Source of the DNA: an uncultured bacterium
GTDB lineage: Bacteria > Gemmatimonadota > Gemmatimonadetes > Longimicrobiales > RSA9
Reading direction: 5' to 3'
Assembly: GCA_937889645.1 (NCBI GenBank)
Contig: CALBZE010000125.1
Coordinates: 1 to 61,900, forward strand
Length of the DNA stretch: 61,900 nt
The notes below the pieces were generated by a model that saw only the letters and a list, made by a program, of their open reading frames with translations, did not search any database and was not told the DNA's origin. Below are positions 14,943 to 22,716 of this stretch, piece by piece (the first letter of the stretch is position 1; the number at the start of each line of letters is the position of its first letter). The position numbers and the translations under genes are program-made.

Positions 14943-15689
14943 ATGGATCGATCCGATTACATCGCTTCCGACGTACACCTCGGCGCCGTCCCGCGGGAGA
15001 CGGAGACGGCGTTCCTCGATTTCCTGGAGCACGTGGGCGCCCACGCGCGCTCGCTCCTGCTCGTGGGCGACCTGTTCGATTTCTGGTTCGAGTACGGCCC
15101 CGTGATCCCGGGGAAGCACTTCCGCGTCCTGGCGGCGCTGCGCGAGTTGGTGGATGCCGGCGTGCCGGTCACGCTGATGGGCGGGAATCACGACGCGTGG
15201 GGCGGCCGGTTCCTGCGCGAGGAGGTCGGCGTCGCGTTCCACGCGGACGCGATCGAGATGGAGCTGGGCGGCAGGCGCGCGCTCGTCGCCCACGGCGACG
15301 GCGTTGGCCGCGGCGACCTGAAGTATCGCGCGCTCAAGGCGGTCATCCGGAGCAAGCCCGCGATCCTCGGGTTCCGGATCCTGCACCCCGAGCTGGGAAT
15401 GCGGCTGGCGGGCGCCGTCTCGACGACGGAGCACAAGGTCGAGAGCGACGACCGGGCGCGGAGCCGTGCGGAGTTCATCGCGGAGTGGGCGCGGGAGCGG
15501 CTACGCGCGGATCCGGGGCTCGGACTCGTCGTCTGCGGACACGCGCACCTCCCGGCGCTCGAGGAGGTCGAGCCCGGCCGCTTCTACGTGAACTCCGGCG
15601 ACTGGATCCGGCACGACAGCTACGTCACGGTGCGGCCGGGCGAGGCGCCCGAGATGCACCGCTGGGCGCGTCAGCCGGCGCGGTCGTAG
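14943..15689 (+). CDS. lpxH: UDP-2,3-diacylglucosamine diphosphatase (LpxH family)
   Basis: This 248-aa metallophosphoesterase removes UMP from UDP-2,3-diacylglucosamine to give lipid X in lipid A synthesis. Calcineurin-type metal motifs are in order: ASDVHLG, LLVGDLFDFWFEY, GGNHD, HGDG and CGHAH. The DLFDFWFEYG stretch favours LpxH-like over general phosphoesterases. No good ribosome-binding site precedes the ATG, so it may be leaderless or weakly translated. It is the only plus-strand gene in its neighbourhood and its 3' end overlaps the 3' end of murI by 19 nt. Confidence 0.85.
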   Translation: MDRSDYIASDVHLGAVPRETETAFLDFLEHVGAHARSLLLVGDLFDFWFEYGPVIPGKHFRVLAALRELVDAGVPVTLMGGNHDAWGGRFLREEVGVAFHADAIEMELGGRRALVAHGDGVGRGDLKYRALKAVIRSKPAILGFRILHPELGMRLAGAVSTTEHKVESDDRARSRAEFIAEWARERLRADPGLGLVVCGHAHLPALEEVEPGRFYVNSGDWIRHDSYVTVRPGEAPEMHRWARQPARS

Positions 15690-16495
15690 CGGTCGACGCT
15701 CACCTGCTCGACGTCGTCGATATCCCGTCCCAGGAAGTGCCGCGCGGTCTCGCGGAAGCGCCGCGGTGCGTCGCTCACGGCGAAGGAGTGGACGGGCGGC
15801 GGCGAGGCGCGCCGGAGGCCGCGCTCGTCGAGGACCCGCTTCACCTCCGCCACCGTCTCCTCCGCCGAGTCGACCAGCCGGATCTCCGGGCCGAGCGTCC
15901 GCTGCAGCGTCGGCTTCAGGAGCGGGTAGTGGGTGCACCCGAGGACGAGGACGTCGATGTCCACCTCGCGGAGCGGCCGGAGATACTCGTCGGCGACGAG
16001 AGCCGTGGCCGGGTGGTCGAGCCACCCCTCCTCGACGAGCGGGACGAAGAGCGGGCACGGTTGCGCGTAGACGCGGGCATCCGGCAGGAGGCGCCGGACC
16101 TCGCGGTCGTAGGCGCCCGAGGCGATCGTCCCGACTGTCCCGATCACGCCGATCCGGCCGGTCCGCGTCGCTTCGACGGCGGCGCGCGCGCCGGGGCCGA
16201 TTACGCCGACCACGGGAACGGGCGCCTCCCGCTCCAGGACCTCGATGGCGTGCGCCGTCGCCGTGTTGCACGCCACGACGATCAGCTTTACGCCTCGCGA
16301 GAGGAGGTAGGCGACGGCTTCGCGGGCGTAGCGCTGGACCGTCTCGCGCGACTTCGGCCCGTACGGCACCCGCGCCGTGTCGCCGAAGTAGACGACCGCC
16401 TCGTCCGGGAGCTGGCGCCACACCTCGCGGACGACGGTCAGCCCGCCGACGCCGGAGTCGAAGACCCCGATCGGGCTCTCGGCCGAGGCGCTCAA
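15671..16495 (-). CDS. murI: Glutamate racemase
   Basis: This 274-aa enzyme makes D-glutamate for peptidoglycan. Both catalytic cysteines are present, in VVACNTATA and VLGCTHYP, and the N-terminal GVFDSGVGGLTV and GDTARVPYG motifs are intact. I place the start at a TTG at 16495: it has a GGAGGG ribosome-binding site 5 nt upstream, gives a normal family length, and overlaps the upstream stop as TTGA, matching the coupling seen elsewhere in this genome. No ATG or GTG is suitably placed. Confidence 0.93.
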   Translation of the reverse strand: MSASAESPIGVFDSGVGGLTVVREVWRQLPDEAVVYFGDTARVPYGPKSRETVQRYAREAVAYLLSRGVKLIVVACNTATAHAIEVLEREAPVPVVGVIGPGARAAVEATRTGRIGVIGTVGTIASGAYDREVRRLLPDARVYAQPCPLFVPLVEEGWLDHPATALVADEYLRPLREVDIDVLVLGCTHYPLLKPTLQRTLGPEIRLVDSAEETVAEVKRVLDERGLRRASPPPVHSFAVSDAPRRFRETARHFLGRDIDDVEQVSVDRYDRAG

Positions 16496-17133
16496 GGCTT
16501 CCCTCCAGCCGGCAACGTCACGCCGACGGTCAGCTTGCCGTTCGCCCCCGGATCGATGGCCACGCGCCCCGGGAAATCCGAGAGGTGGGCGTTCACGAGC
16601 GCGTCCACGCCGCTCATCAGGGTGACGAAGATCGTCATCGCGATCCAGTCTTCTCGCTGTTGCTCCCGTGCGCGGACGAGCCCGCGGATAGCGGTCACGC
16701 GCTCGTCCGTCTCCGCCGCACGCTGCACGTCCAGTTCCAGCAGGCGCGGGTCCTGGTACCGCTCGTCGAGCTCGGGATCGTCGGCGGCGAGGGCGAGGAG
16801 CGAATCGCGGACGAGGCCGACGCGAAACTCCTCGATGCTTCGCGCCTCGCTCAGCTTCGCGAGCGTCTTGATGAGCATGAACCAGCTCCCGGACTGGAGC
16901 GCGAAGAAGACGCCGCCGCGCAGATATGCCCCGTGGGACGCCTGACCCCAACCCGGAACGATGAGCGACCGGACGAAGGCGCCGGCGGGCGAAGGTCCCT
17001 GGATCGCGTCGACCGTGTCGCGAGGCAGCGGGATCGGCTCCGGGACCTGCTGCGCGGCGAGCGCTCTTGGCGTGATGCAGGCGATCAGCGCGAGCGCCGC
17101 GAGCCAGCGGATCGATCCGGCGAGTTCAAGCAT
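16492..17133 (-). CDS. DUF5683-like membrane protein
   Basis: This 213-aa protein has an N-terminal signal sequence ending near LAAQQ, then the short motif SLIVPGWGQ and hydrophobic segments around 75-90 and 165-180. This motif is typical of DUF5683 proteins in Bacteroidota, Gemmatimonadota and relatives. The function is unknown. The region between the membrane segments is charged and helical. It lies directly between the lipid kinase (adjacent, TGAATG) and murI, so it is probably an envelope protein. Confidence 0.7.
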   Translation of the reverse strand: MLELAGSIRWLAALALIACITPRALAAQQVPEPIPLPRDTVDAIQGPSPAGAFVRSLIVPGWGQASHGAYLRGGVFFALQSGSWFMLIKTLAKLSEARSIEEFRVGLVRDSLLALAADDPELDERYQDPRLLELDVQRAAETDERVTAIRGLVRAREQQREDWIAMTIFVTLMSGVDALVNAHLSDFPGRVAIDPGANGKLTVGVTLPAGGKP

Positions 17134-18120
17134 TCACGCCTCCCCCGCGCACCCGGCAGTCGCTTCTGCCACCCCGGACACCGCACCGGCATCGGCGACG
17201 CGGCTCACCACCGGGAGCGCACCCGGCTCGATGCGGACGCGCAGCACGCGCCCATCCTCCGGCTCGCGCAGCTCGCCATCGAGCTGGAAGAAGAGAGGCT
17301 CGTCGCCCACCGCGGAGATCTCGACCTCCGTCGCCTTGCCCATCAACACCTTCGGCATCCCGACGTGCTTGCCGCGCATCACGCGAGGAAGCGTTCTCAG
17401 GATCTCGAGGAAATTCAGCTCTTCCACTACGCACGTGTCCAGCGTGCCATCGTCCGGTCGGGCGCCCGGGAAGACGTGGAACCCGCCGGCCAGGCAGTGA
17501 CCGTTCCCGACGGCGATGATCATGACCTTCTGCTCCGCCGCGTCGCCATCGATCCGGATGCGGAGCGGGATCGCGTCGAAGCGCGCGAGCGCCCGGACCA
17601 GCGCCACCATGTAGCTGACCATGCCGTGCAGCCGCGGTAGGCGACGCATTTGCCTCACGACCTCAACGTCGATCCCCGTCCCGATCCCGTTCACGAAGTA
17701 TTCGACGCCGCCGTCCCATTCGGCGCGCCCCACGTCGAGGTCGCGGGTCCGGCCGCCGCCGATCGCGTCGTACGCCAGCTTGCGGCTCTTCCCGCCAAGC
17801 GCGGCCTTGACGAAGTCGTTCCCGGTCCCGATCGGGATCATCCCGAGGGCCGAGCGACCCGGCGCGCCGTCGTCCCGTGCGCGGAGCAGGCCGTTCGCGA
17901 CCTCGTGGATCGTGCCGTCCCCGCCCGCCGCGACGACGATCGGGGCTCCGCGATGCGCGGCCGCGCGCGCCAGCTCGACGGCATGCCCGGGGTACTCCGT
18001 CTCTTCCAGGACGAACATGACGCCCCGGCGTATCAGCTCCCGCTCGAGCTCGGGCCGCATGCGGCGCCCCGCTCCTTCCCCCGAACGGGGGTTCAGGATC
18101 ACATGAACCGGCGTGGTCAT
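17134..18120 (-). CDS. Diacylglycerol kinase-family lipid kinase (DagK/YegS-like)
   Basis: This 328-aa soluble protein has the DAGK catalytic signatures LNPRSGEGAG, VVAAGGDGTIHEVANGL and PIGTGNDF, and the C-terminal beta domain with HVGMPKVLMGKATEVEIS. Family members phosphorylate diacylglycerol or related lipids with ATP. The specific lipid is not predictable. It is the first gene of the group ending in murI. Confidence 0.9.
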   Translation of the reverse strand: MTTPVHVILNPRSGEGAGRRMRPELERELIRRGVMFVLEETEYPGHAVELARAAAHRGAPIVVAAGGDGTIHEVANGLLRARDDGAPGRSALGMIPIGTGNDFVKAALGGKSRKLAYDAIGGGRTRDLDVGRAEWDGGVEYFVNGIGTGIDVEVVRQMRRLPRLHGMVSYMVALVRALARFDAIPLRIRIDGDAAEQKVMIIAVGNGHCLAGGFHVFPGARPDDGTLDTCVVEELNFLEILRTLPRVMRGKHVGMPKVLMGKATEVEISAVGDEPLFFQLDGELREPEDGRVLRVRIEPGALPVVSRVADAGAVSGVAEATAGCAGEA

Positions 18121-18189
18121 ATACGCGGTTTTCTCGGATGAGTACCGGAAAGAGGGTCGGCGGGATCCTATGTCGGTCGGCCACGAGCG

Positions 18190-18864
18190 TCAATCGCCGG
18201 TCCGGCCGAACACCTCGTCCATCACAGTCCGGATCGCTTCGCCGGCGAATCCACGCCGGGCGAGGTACCCGTAGAGTCGCCGCTTCGCCGCGAGCCGCTC
18301 CTCGGGGTCCTTCGGTGCGCGGGCAACGCCGCCGTCGCCGAACGCGCGCCGCGCCCACGCTTCGGCGGCGTCCCGGGCCAGCTCGAGTTCGGTCACGTCC
18401 TCGTCGGCCAGCGTCTCCTGCACGGCCCGGTCCGCGGTGGCCGCCGAGACGCCCTTGGCGCGCAGCTCCTGCACGAGTCGGCGCGATCCGCGCGGCCGCC
18501 CCCGGACCCGGTCGCGGACGAAGCTCGCGGCGAACGCCGCGTCGTCGACGAACCCCTTGGCGGCCAGATCAGCGACGCACGCCTCCACGACGTCGTCCGG
18601 GAACTCCTTACGACGCAGCCGCCGGCGCAGCTCGGCTTCACTCCGCGCGCGGTAGGAGAGGAGGTTCAGCGCCGCCTCCCGCGCTTTCCACAGGAGGTCC
18701 TGGCGCTCGAGCGCGGCGATACGCTCCTCGGTGACCTCGTCCCCCACGCGGAGCCCGCCGCCGTATGCGATCTCCAGGGCGAGGCCGCAGCGGAACTCCC
18801 CATCGACGTAGACGTTTACCCGGTCCGGGTGATGGGCCTGGGGCTCGAGTGCTGTGATCCGCAA
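18190..18864 (-). CDS. recX: Regulatory protein RecX
   Basis: This 224-aa helical protein matches RecX, which caps and inhibits RecA filaments. It shows the three-helix repeats, including ALNLLSYRARSEAELRRRL, VDDAAFAASFVRDR and a C-terminal KRRLYGYLARRGF repeat. An N-terminal extension (about 1-60) containing VNVYVDGEFRCGLALEIA is common in longer RecX proteins. recA is not in the window. A 69-bp gap separates it from the lipid kinase. Confidence 0.88.
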   Translation of the reverse strand: MRITALEPQAHHPDRVNVYVDGEFRCGLALEIAYGGGLRVGDEVTEERIAALERQDLLWKAREAALNLLSYRARSEAELRRRLRRKEFPDDVVEACVADLAAKGFVDDAAFAASFVRDRVRGRPRGSRRLVQELRAKGVSAATADRAVQETLADEDVTELELARDAAEAWARRAFGDGGVARAPKDPEERLAAKRRLYGYLARRGFAGEAIRTVMDEVFGRTGD

Positions 18865-19052
18865 CGGTCTTCGGCTCCGGGGGGTCAGGGTTCGATCGCT
18901 CGGTGGTTATACCGCGCAACGCCGCGTGCGTGCCGCCCGCATCAGCCCGTCACGTGCGCGTGCCCTCTCCGCAGCAGACGGGCACCAGCAGACGGGCACA
19001 GTGCGGCCGCCAAAGCCGACCCCGGAACGCTCCTTGCCCCACCATGCATGCC

Positions 19053-19607
19053 ATGAGCGGACTGCCCTGGCGATTCCTGCTCGCGGCATTCCTCGCGACG
19101 ACCGGCGCGTGCCGCATCGAGTCCCCGCCCGCGGCCGGCCGGGCGACGGCGCCGCCGGACACCGCGGCGGGAGAGGTGGCGTTCCGGCTGGAAGGGCCGA
19201 ACGACGCCGCGTTCGTCGTCCCCGTCTACATCGAGGGAACCGGGCCGTATGACTTCGTCTTCGACACCGGCTCGACGCTCACCTGCGTCGACCCCGACCT
19301 GGCCGCCCACCTCGAGCTGGAGGAGCACCCGATCGGACCGGGCGTCGGGATCGGCGCCGGCGGCGCCGAGGAACTCAGCGTCGTCATGATCGACTCGGTC
19401 CGGATCGGCCGCGCCGTCGTCACCGACGTCCTCGCCTGCGTCGTCGACCTCCAGACGGCGCGTCGGTTCGGTCTCGAGGTCCACGGCCTCGTCGGACTCA
19501 ACTTCATGAGGCCGTTCACGATCACGATCGACTTCGAGCGCGGCATCCTCCGCATCGTCCCGCCGGACACGACGGCCGGACCGGCCTCGGCACGCGGGCG
19601 CCCCTGA
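19053..19607 (+). CDS. Retropepsin-like aspartic protease, probably lipoprotein
   Basis: This 184-aa protein has a signal peptide ending around TGAC (possible lipidated cysteine) and a single aspartic-protease fold. The catalytic motif is FDTGST near residue 71, and the hydrophobic-glycine partner motif is VHGLVGLNFM. One DTG per chain implies a homodimeric active enzyme, as in retropepsins. The start at 19053 (or the in-frame ATG at 19044) was chosen over 18903 because it gives a direct signal peptide. It ends 3 nt before a strong terminator and is convergent with tRNA-Sec. The substrate is unknown. Confidence 0.8.
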   Translation: MSGLPWRFLLAAFLATTGACRIESPPAAGRATAPPDTAAGEVAFRLEGPNDAAFVVPVYIEGTGPYDFVFDTGSTLTCVDPDLAAHLELEEHPIGPGVGIGAGGAEELSVVMIDSVRIGRAVVTDVLACVVDLQTARRFGLEVHGLVGLNFMRPFTITIDFERGILRIVPPDTTAGPASARGRP

Positions 19608-19610
19608 TGC

Positions 19611-19649
19611 GAAACGCCCGGCAGGGTGCGGAACCCTGCCGGGCGTTTC
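19611..19649. terminator. Bidirectional hairpin terminator
   Basis: A perfect 17-bp inverted repeat (19611-19627 with 19633-19649) encloses a 5-nt loop. Its outer bases are GAAA/TTTC, giving a short T-run in each direction. It lies between the convergent protease gene (plus) and tRNA-Sec (minus) and can serve both. Confidence 0.85.
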
Positions 19650-19681
19650 CATAGCCGGCCCGGCCGTCGGCGCCGGCACAC

Positions 19682-19778
19682 TGGCGGGAGCGTGTGGGAA
19701 TCGAACCCACCAGCCCGGGTTTTAGCCAGGCCAGCTGGTTTTGAAGACCAGTCGAGCCACCAGGCCCGATCCGCTCCC
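19682..19778 (-). tRNA. selC: tRNA-Sec (anticodon TCA)
   Basis: On the minus strand this is a long tRNA with anticodon stem CTGGT/ACCAG and loop CTTCAAA, giving anticodon TCA, which reads UGA. It has the features special to selenocysteine tRNA: a 6-bp D-stem (CGGGCC/GGCTCG) with a 4-nt loop, a long extra arm of about 7 bp, and an 8-nt acceptor with seven clear pairs plus a terminal G/A apposition. The 3' CCA is encoded. Together with selB at 36441-38339 it shows that this organism decodes UGA as selenocysteine at specific sites. Confidence 0.95.
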
Positions 19779-19800
19779 GTGCATGGTCGTCGGATTCCAA

Positions 19801-19830
19801 AGAATGGGCCCGCCCCGCGAAGGGCGTCAA
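19801..19830 (-). promoter_or_regulatory. Possible promoter of tRNA-Sec
   Basis: On the minus strand a TTGACG -35 box (19825-19830) is followed after 18 nt by CATTCT (19801-19806), a weak -10. The predicted start would lie about 15 nt before the tRNA. The -35 is strong but the -10 matches consensus at only about three positions. Confidence 0.45.
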
Positions 19831-20005
19831 CCCCGGGACTCGGGGCCACGCAACGATCGGGCTAGCCCGCCGGTCCGCCCCACGCATGTTTCCGTTATCC
19901 CCCCCGCCGCGCCTCCCGCTCGGTGCCCTCCCGGCCCCGTAATTGCGTTATCATGTTGTACCACCGCCACTTACGGCGATGCCACCAAGCCTGGAGGGAG
20001 CAGAG

Positions 20006-20479
20006 ATGAAGGCACAGGACCTCATGACGTCGTCGCCCGCTTGCTGTACGCCGGACGATTCCGTCCAGGACGCGGTGCGACTGATGGAGGAGAAGAACTG
20101 CGGTCTGATCCCGGTGGTCGAGGACGAGAAGTCGGCGCGGCTGGTCGGAGTGATCACGGACCGCGACATCGCGTTGCGCGGCGTGGGGCGCGGGCTCGGG
20201 GCGGACACGCCGGTCGGCGAGCTGATGTCGACGGAGATCAGCTGCTGCTCACCGGATGACGACCTGTCCCAGGTCGAGCGGATCATGCAGGACCGGCAGG
20301 TGCGCCGCGTCCCGGTGGTGGACGACGATGGCCGCTGCCTCGGGATCATCGCCCAGGCGGACCTCGCCTTCCACGAAGGTCGCGGCACGACGCCGGAAGA
20401 GATCGGCCGCGTCGTCGAGAAGATCTCCGAGCCGACCGACGGTCCTCGTGCGGAGACGAACGTAGGGATCCTGCTCTGA
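20006..20479 (+). CDS. CBS-domain protein
   Basis: This 157-aa protein consists of two CBS repeats (about 1-60 and 70-125), each ending in the GVITDRD or GIIAQAD motif. CBS pairs bind adenine nucleotides and act as energy or ligand sensors. The start at 20006 has a strong GGAGGGA site 7 nt upstream, so the longer reading from 19943 is unlikely. A short acidic tail follows. It stands alone, convergent with the gene at 20555. Its partner is unknown. Confidence 0.88.
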   Translation: MKAQDLMTSSPACCTPDDSVQDAVRLMEEKNCGLIPVVEDEKSARLVGVITDRDIALRGVGRGLGADTPVGELMSTEISCCSPDDDLSQVERIMQDRQVRRVPVVDDDGRCLGIIAQADLAFHEGRGTTPEEIGRVVEKISEPTDGPRAETNVGILL

Positions 20480-20554
20480 GGTCGAAAGCGACGTCGAACG
20501 CCGACCCCGCGCCGGGCCCACCCTCGCCGGGTGCGGCCCGGTCGGGCCCCGGCG

Positions 20555-21268
20555 TCAGGCTCGGCGGCGATTCCCGAAGGCGCGGACCCCGAGCGCTGCG
20601 GCCGTCGCGAACGTGACCGCGAGACCCGCGCGCTGCGCCGATTGCGTCGCCTCCGCGCGTGCAACGGCCCGCTCGAGCGCCGCGGCGCGCGTCTCTGCCG
20701 CCTCCAGCGGCGCGACGTAGTCCAGATAGGCCCGCGGGAAGACGGCCACGTGGTAATGCGGCGGCCGGTACTCCCGCGTCACGTCGAGCACGCCCTCCTC
20801 CTCCAAGGAGAGGAGCGTCCGTTCCAGCCATTCCCTGCTCTCCCGGTTCTTCGGGACGCGCAGGTCGACCGCCATCCCGGCCGGGTGGACCGACAACGGG
20901 TGCGCATTCGATGGCTGGTGCGATGCCGCGCGCGTCAGGCTCGTGACGACGAGCTGCTCACCGGTCGCCGCATGATAACGCGCCGACAGGCGCTCGATGA
21001 ACTTCCGCACCGCCGGCAGCGCGTACGGATTCCGGACGGCGTGCACCCGGTACCGCTCGTTCCCCTCCACCGGCACCAGCCCGCCGCGTTCGACCTGCTT
21101 TTCGATGTGTTCCGGCGTATCGTGGAAGACCAGGTCGTGGTCCATCGCGACCGCGTGCTGGCGCTTCATCGACGCCGGCGACCCGCGCAGTCCCACGTCC
21201 ACGACGATGTCGGAAGCGGCCGTCAGAGCCACCGGAACGAAGGCGACGGCCAGCTTCGACCGCAGCAT
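20555..21268 (-). CDS. DUF5715-like protein with M15-type zinc motifs
   Basis: This protein (about 237 aa from the ATG at 21268) has an N-terminal hydrophobic segment and a conserved core with VHPAGMAVDLR and PPHYHV. The HxxxxxxD plus HxH pattern is that of LAS/M15 peptidases such as D,D-carboxypeptidases and of DUF5715. This suggests peptidoglycan peptide cleavage in the periplasm. A C-terminal helical stretch ends in a hydrophobic segment and a basic tail (AFGNRRRA), perhaps a membrane anchor. The start is uncertain: upstream in-frame GTG and TTG codons (6 and 4 codons earlier) are nearer to an AAGGGG motif. Confidence 0.65.
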   Translation of the reverse strand: MLRSKLAVAFVPVALTAASDIVVDVGLRGSPASMKRQHAVAMDHDLVFHDTPEHIEKQVERGGLVPVEGNERYRVHAVRNPYALPAVRKFIERLSARYHAATGEQLVVTSLTRAASHQPSNAHPLSVHPAGMAVDLRVPKNRESREWLERTLLSLEEEGVLDVTREYRPPHYHVAVFPRAYLDYVAPLEAAETRAAALERAVARAEATQSAQRAGLAVTFATAAALGVRAFGNRRRA

Positions 21269-21601
21269 ACGACTCAAATCGATCACGCCCCTTCGATTGT
21301 CGGCCGGGCCGAGTCCGGCCGCGTACAGCTCCAGGAAAATCAACGCCCGGCCGTCCCCGGAGGGCGGTCGGGCGCATGATGACACCCCCTCGACCGATCG
21401 GGCGTAACTACAACCAACCACGTAACTTACGCCCGTTTTTCTCTTCCAATCTACCCAATCCCGTAGCGCGGATCAACCCCGATTTTCCCTGGCGTGCCGG
21501 CCTTCCGGCCGGCCCGGCCCGGCCCGATTCGCCGGGTTTCCGCGGACCTGTCCGCGTGCTAATCTATCGCGTCGCGCGGCCGGCCGCGGTCGCCCCGATC
21601 C
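21269..21601. other. Gene-free stretch between murB and DUF5715 gene
   Basis: No plausible gene is seen. It holds the inverted repeat at 21399-21435 (separate entry), a run of near-identical GGCCC/CCGG units around 21500-21530, and a 6-bp hairpin at 21541-21556. The last may help end murB transcription but is not followed by a T-run on the minus strand. The stretch around 21400-21480 is AT-richer than its flanks and probably holds the promoter of the DUF5715 gene. Confidence 0.4.
21399..21435 (+). repeat. Inverted repeat followed by T-run
   Basis: CGGGCGTAA (21399-21407) pairs perfectly with TTACGCCCG (21427-21435) across a 19-nt loop, and TTTTT follows on the plus strand. This looks like a terminator reading rightward, yet no plus-strand gene lies just upstream. 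On the minus strand it lies upstream of the DUF5715 gene and could instead be an operator or leader element. Confidence 0.5.
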
Positions 21602-22555
21602 TCACGAGAAGTCGCCGACGAAGCGGATTTCGGGCTCGAGCTCGTAGCCGAGCTCCCGGGCGACGGTCTCGCGGGCGAGGTCGATGAGGGCGCGGACGTC
21701 TGCGGCGGTCGCGCCGCCCAGGTTGACGATGATGTTGGCGTGCTTGTGGAAGATGGCGGCATTGCCGTGGACGTGCCCCTTGAGGCCGCACTGGTCGATG
21801 AGGCGGCCGGCGCCGACGTCCTGGATCTTCTTGAAGATCGACCCGGCGCAGGGGTAGAGCCAGAGGTCCGGGTGCCGCTCGTCGCGCCACTCGAGGTTCG
21901 AGCGGATCACCTCGCGGAGTCGCTCCTCGGGCTCCGGCTCGAGGGCGAAGGTGACCGAGAGGACGACGTCGGGCCGGTCGTGGAGGATGCTGTAGTCGTA
22001 GGCGAACCGGAAGTAATCCCGGTCCACGGTGCGCACGACGCCCTCGGCGTCGAGGATCTCGGCGGACTCGACCACCTCGGCGATGAACATCGTCCGCTCG
22101 CGCTCGGGCGCGGGCGAAAGGAAGTGCAGATTCTGCCAGATCGCGCCGCCGACGCTGCTCGGGATGCCGACGAAGTGGTGGAGGCCGCCGAGGCCGCGCG
22201 AGACCGTCGCCTGGATGAGATCGTGGTAGACCTGGACGCCGCTCTCGGCGCGGACGCGGCGGTCGTCGATGAACTCGATCCCGCGGGTCTCGTTCCGGAT
22301 GACGAGCCCGCGGAAGCCCTTGTCGGCGACGAGGATGTTGGCGCCGGTCCCGAGGAGGAACCAGGGGACTCCGAACTCGCGGGCGGCCTGGACCGCGGTG
22401 ACGAGGTCGTCCACGGTGCGGGCGCGGAAGAAGAGGTCGGCCGGCCCGCCGATCTTGAAGGTCGTGTACGCCGCGAGCGGGACGTCGCGTTCGACGCGGT
22501 CGTCGCCGATCCGGCGCGCCAATTCGTTCAGGGGCAAATCCTGGTTCCCCGGCAT
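21602..22555 (-). CDS. murB: UDP-N-acetylenolpyruvoylglucosamine reductase
   Basis: This 317-aa FAD enzyme reduces UDP-GlcNAc-enolpyruvate to UDP-MurNAc. It has TTFKIGGPADLFF, LGTGANILVADKGFRGLVI for FAD binding, and HHFVGIPSSVGGAIWQN. The substrate-binding and catalytic motif is YPCAGSIFKKIQ, in which Ser serves as the proton donor. NLGGATAADVRALI lies near the end. The start at 22555 gives the usual length; the longer reading to 22735 adds a low-complexity leader that overlaps the psd start. It is divergent from psd. Confidence 0.93.
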   Translation of the reverse strand: MPGNQDLPLNELARRIGDDRVERDVPLAAYTTFKIGGPADLFFRARTVDDLVTAVQAAREFGVPWFLLGTGANILVADKGFRGLVIRNETRGIEFIDDRRVRAESGVQVYHDLIQATVSRGLGGLHHFVGIPSSVGGAIWQNLHFLSPAPERERTMFIAEVVESAEILDAEGVVRTVDRDYFRFAYDYSILHDRPDVVLSVTFALEPEPEERLREVIRSNLEWRDERHPDLWLYPCAGSIFKKIQDVGAGRLIDQCGLKGHVHGNAAIFHKHANIIVNLGGATAADVRALIDLARETVARELGYELEPEIRFVGDFS

Positions 22556-22716
22556 ATGCGACGTATCGAGGAGTTCGCGTGGGTCGGCCGCCGAGTCGAC
22601 GGGCCGAGTCGGGAGGCCGTACCCCGGTCGTGCAATCCGAGTGCCGCCGGTTTCCGGGAGCGCGGTGCCCGCGCCGACAGATCCGAGACCACTCGAATCG
22701 ATCGTCGAGACTACAG

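Noticed and set aside
21490..21535. Possible CRISPR or direct-repeat array of GGCCC/CCGG units
   Set aside because: Units are only about 5 nt and contiguous, with no spacers; it is simple GC-rich sequence.
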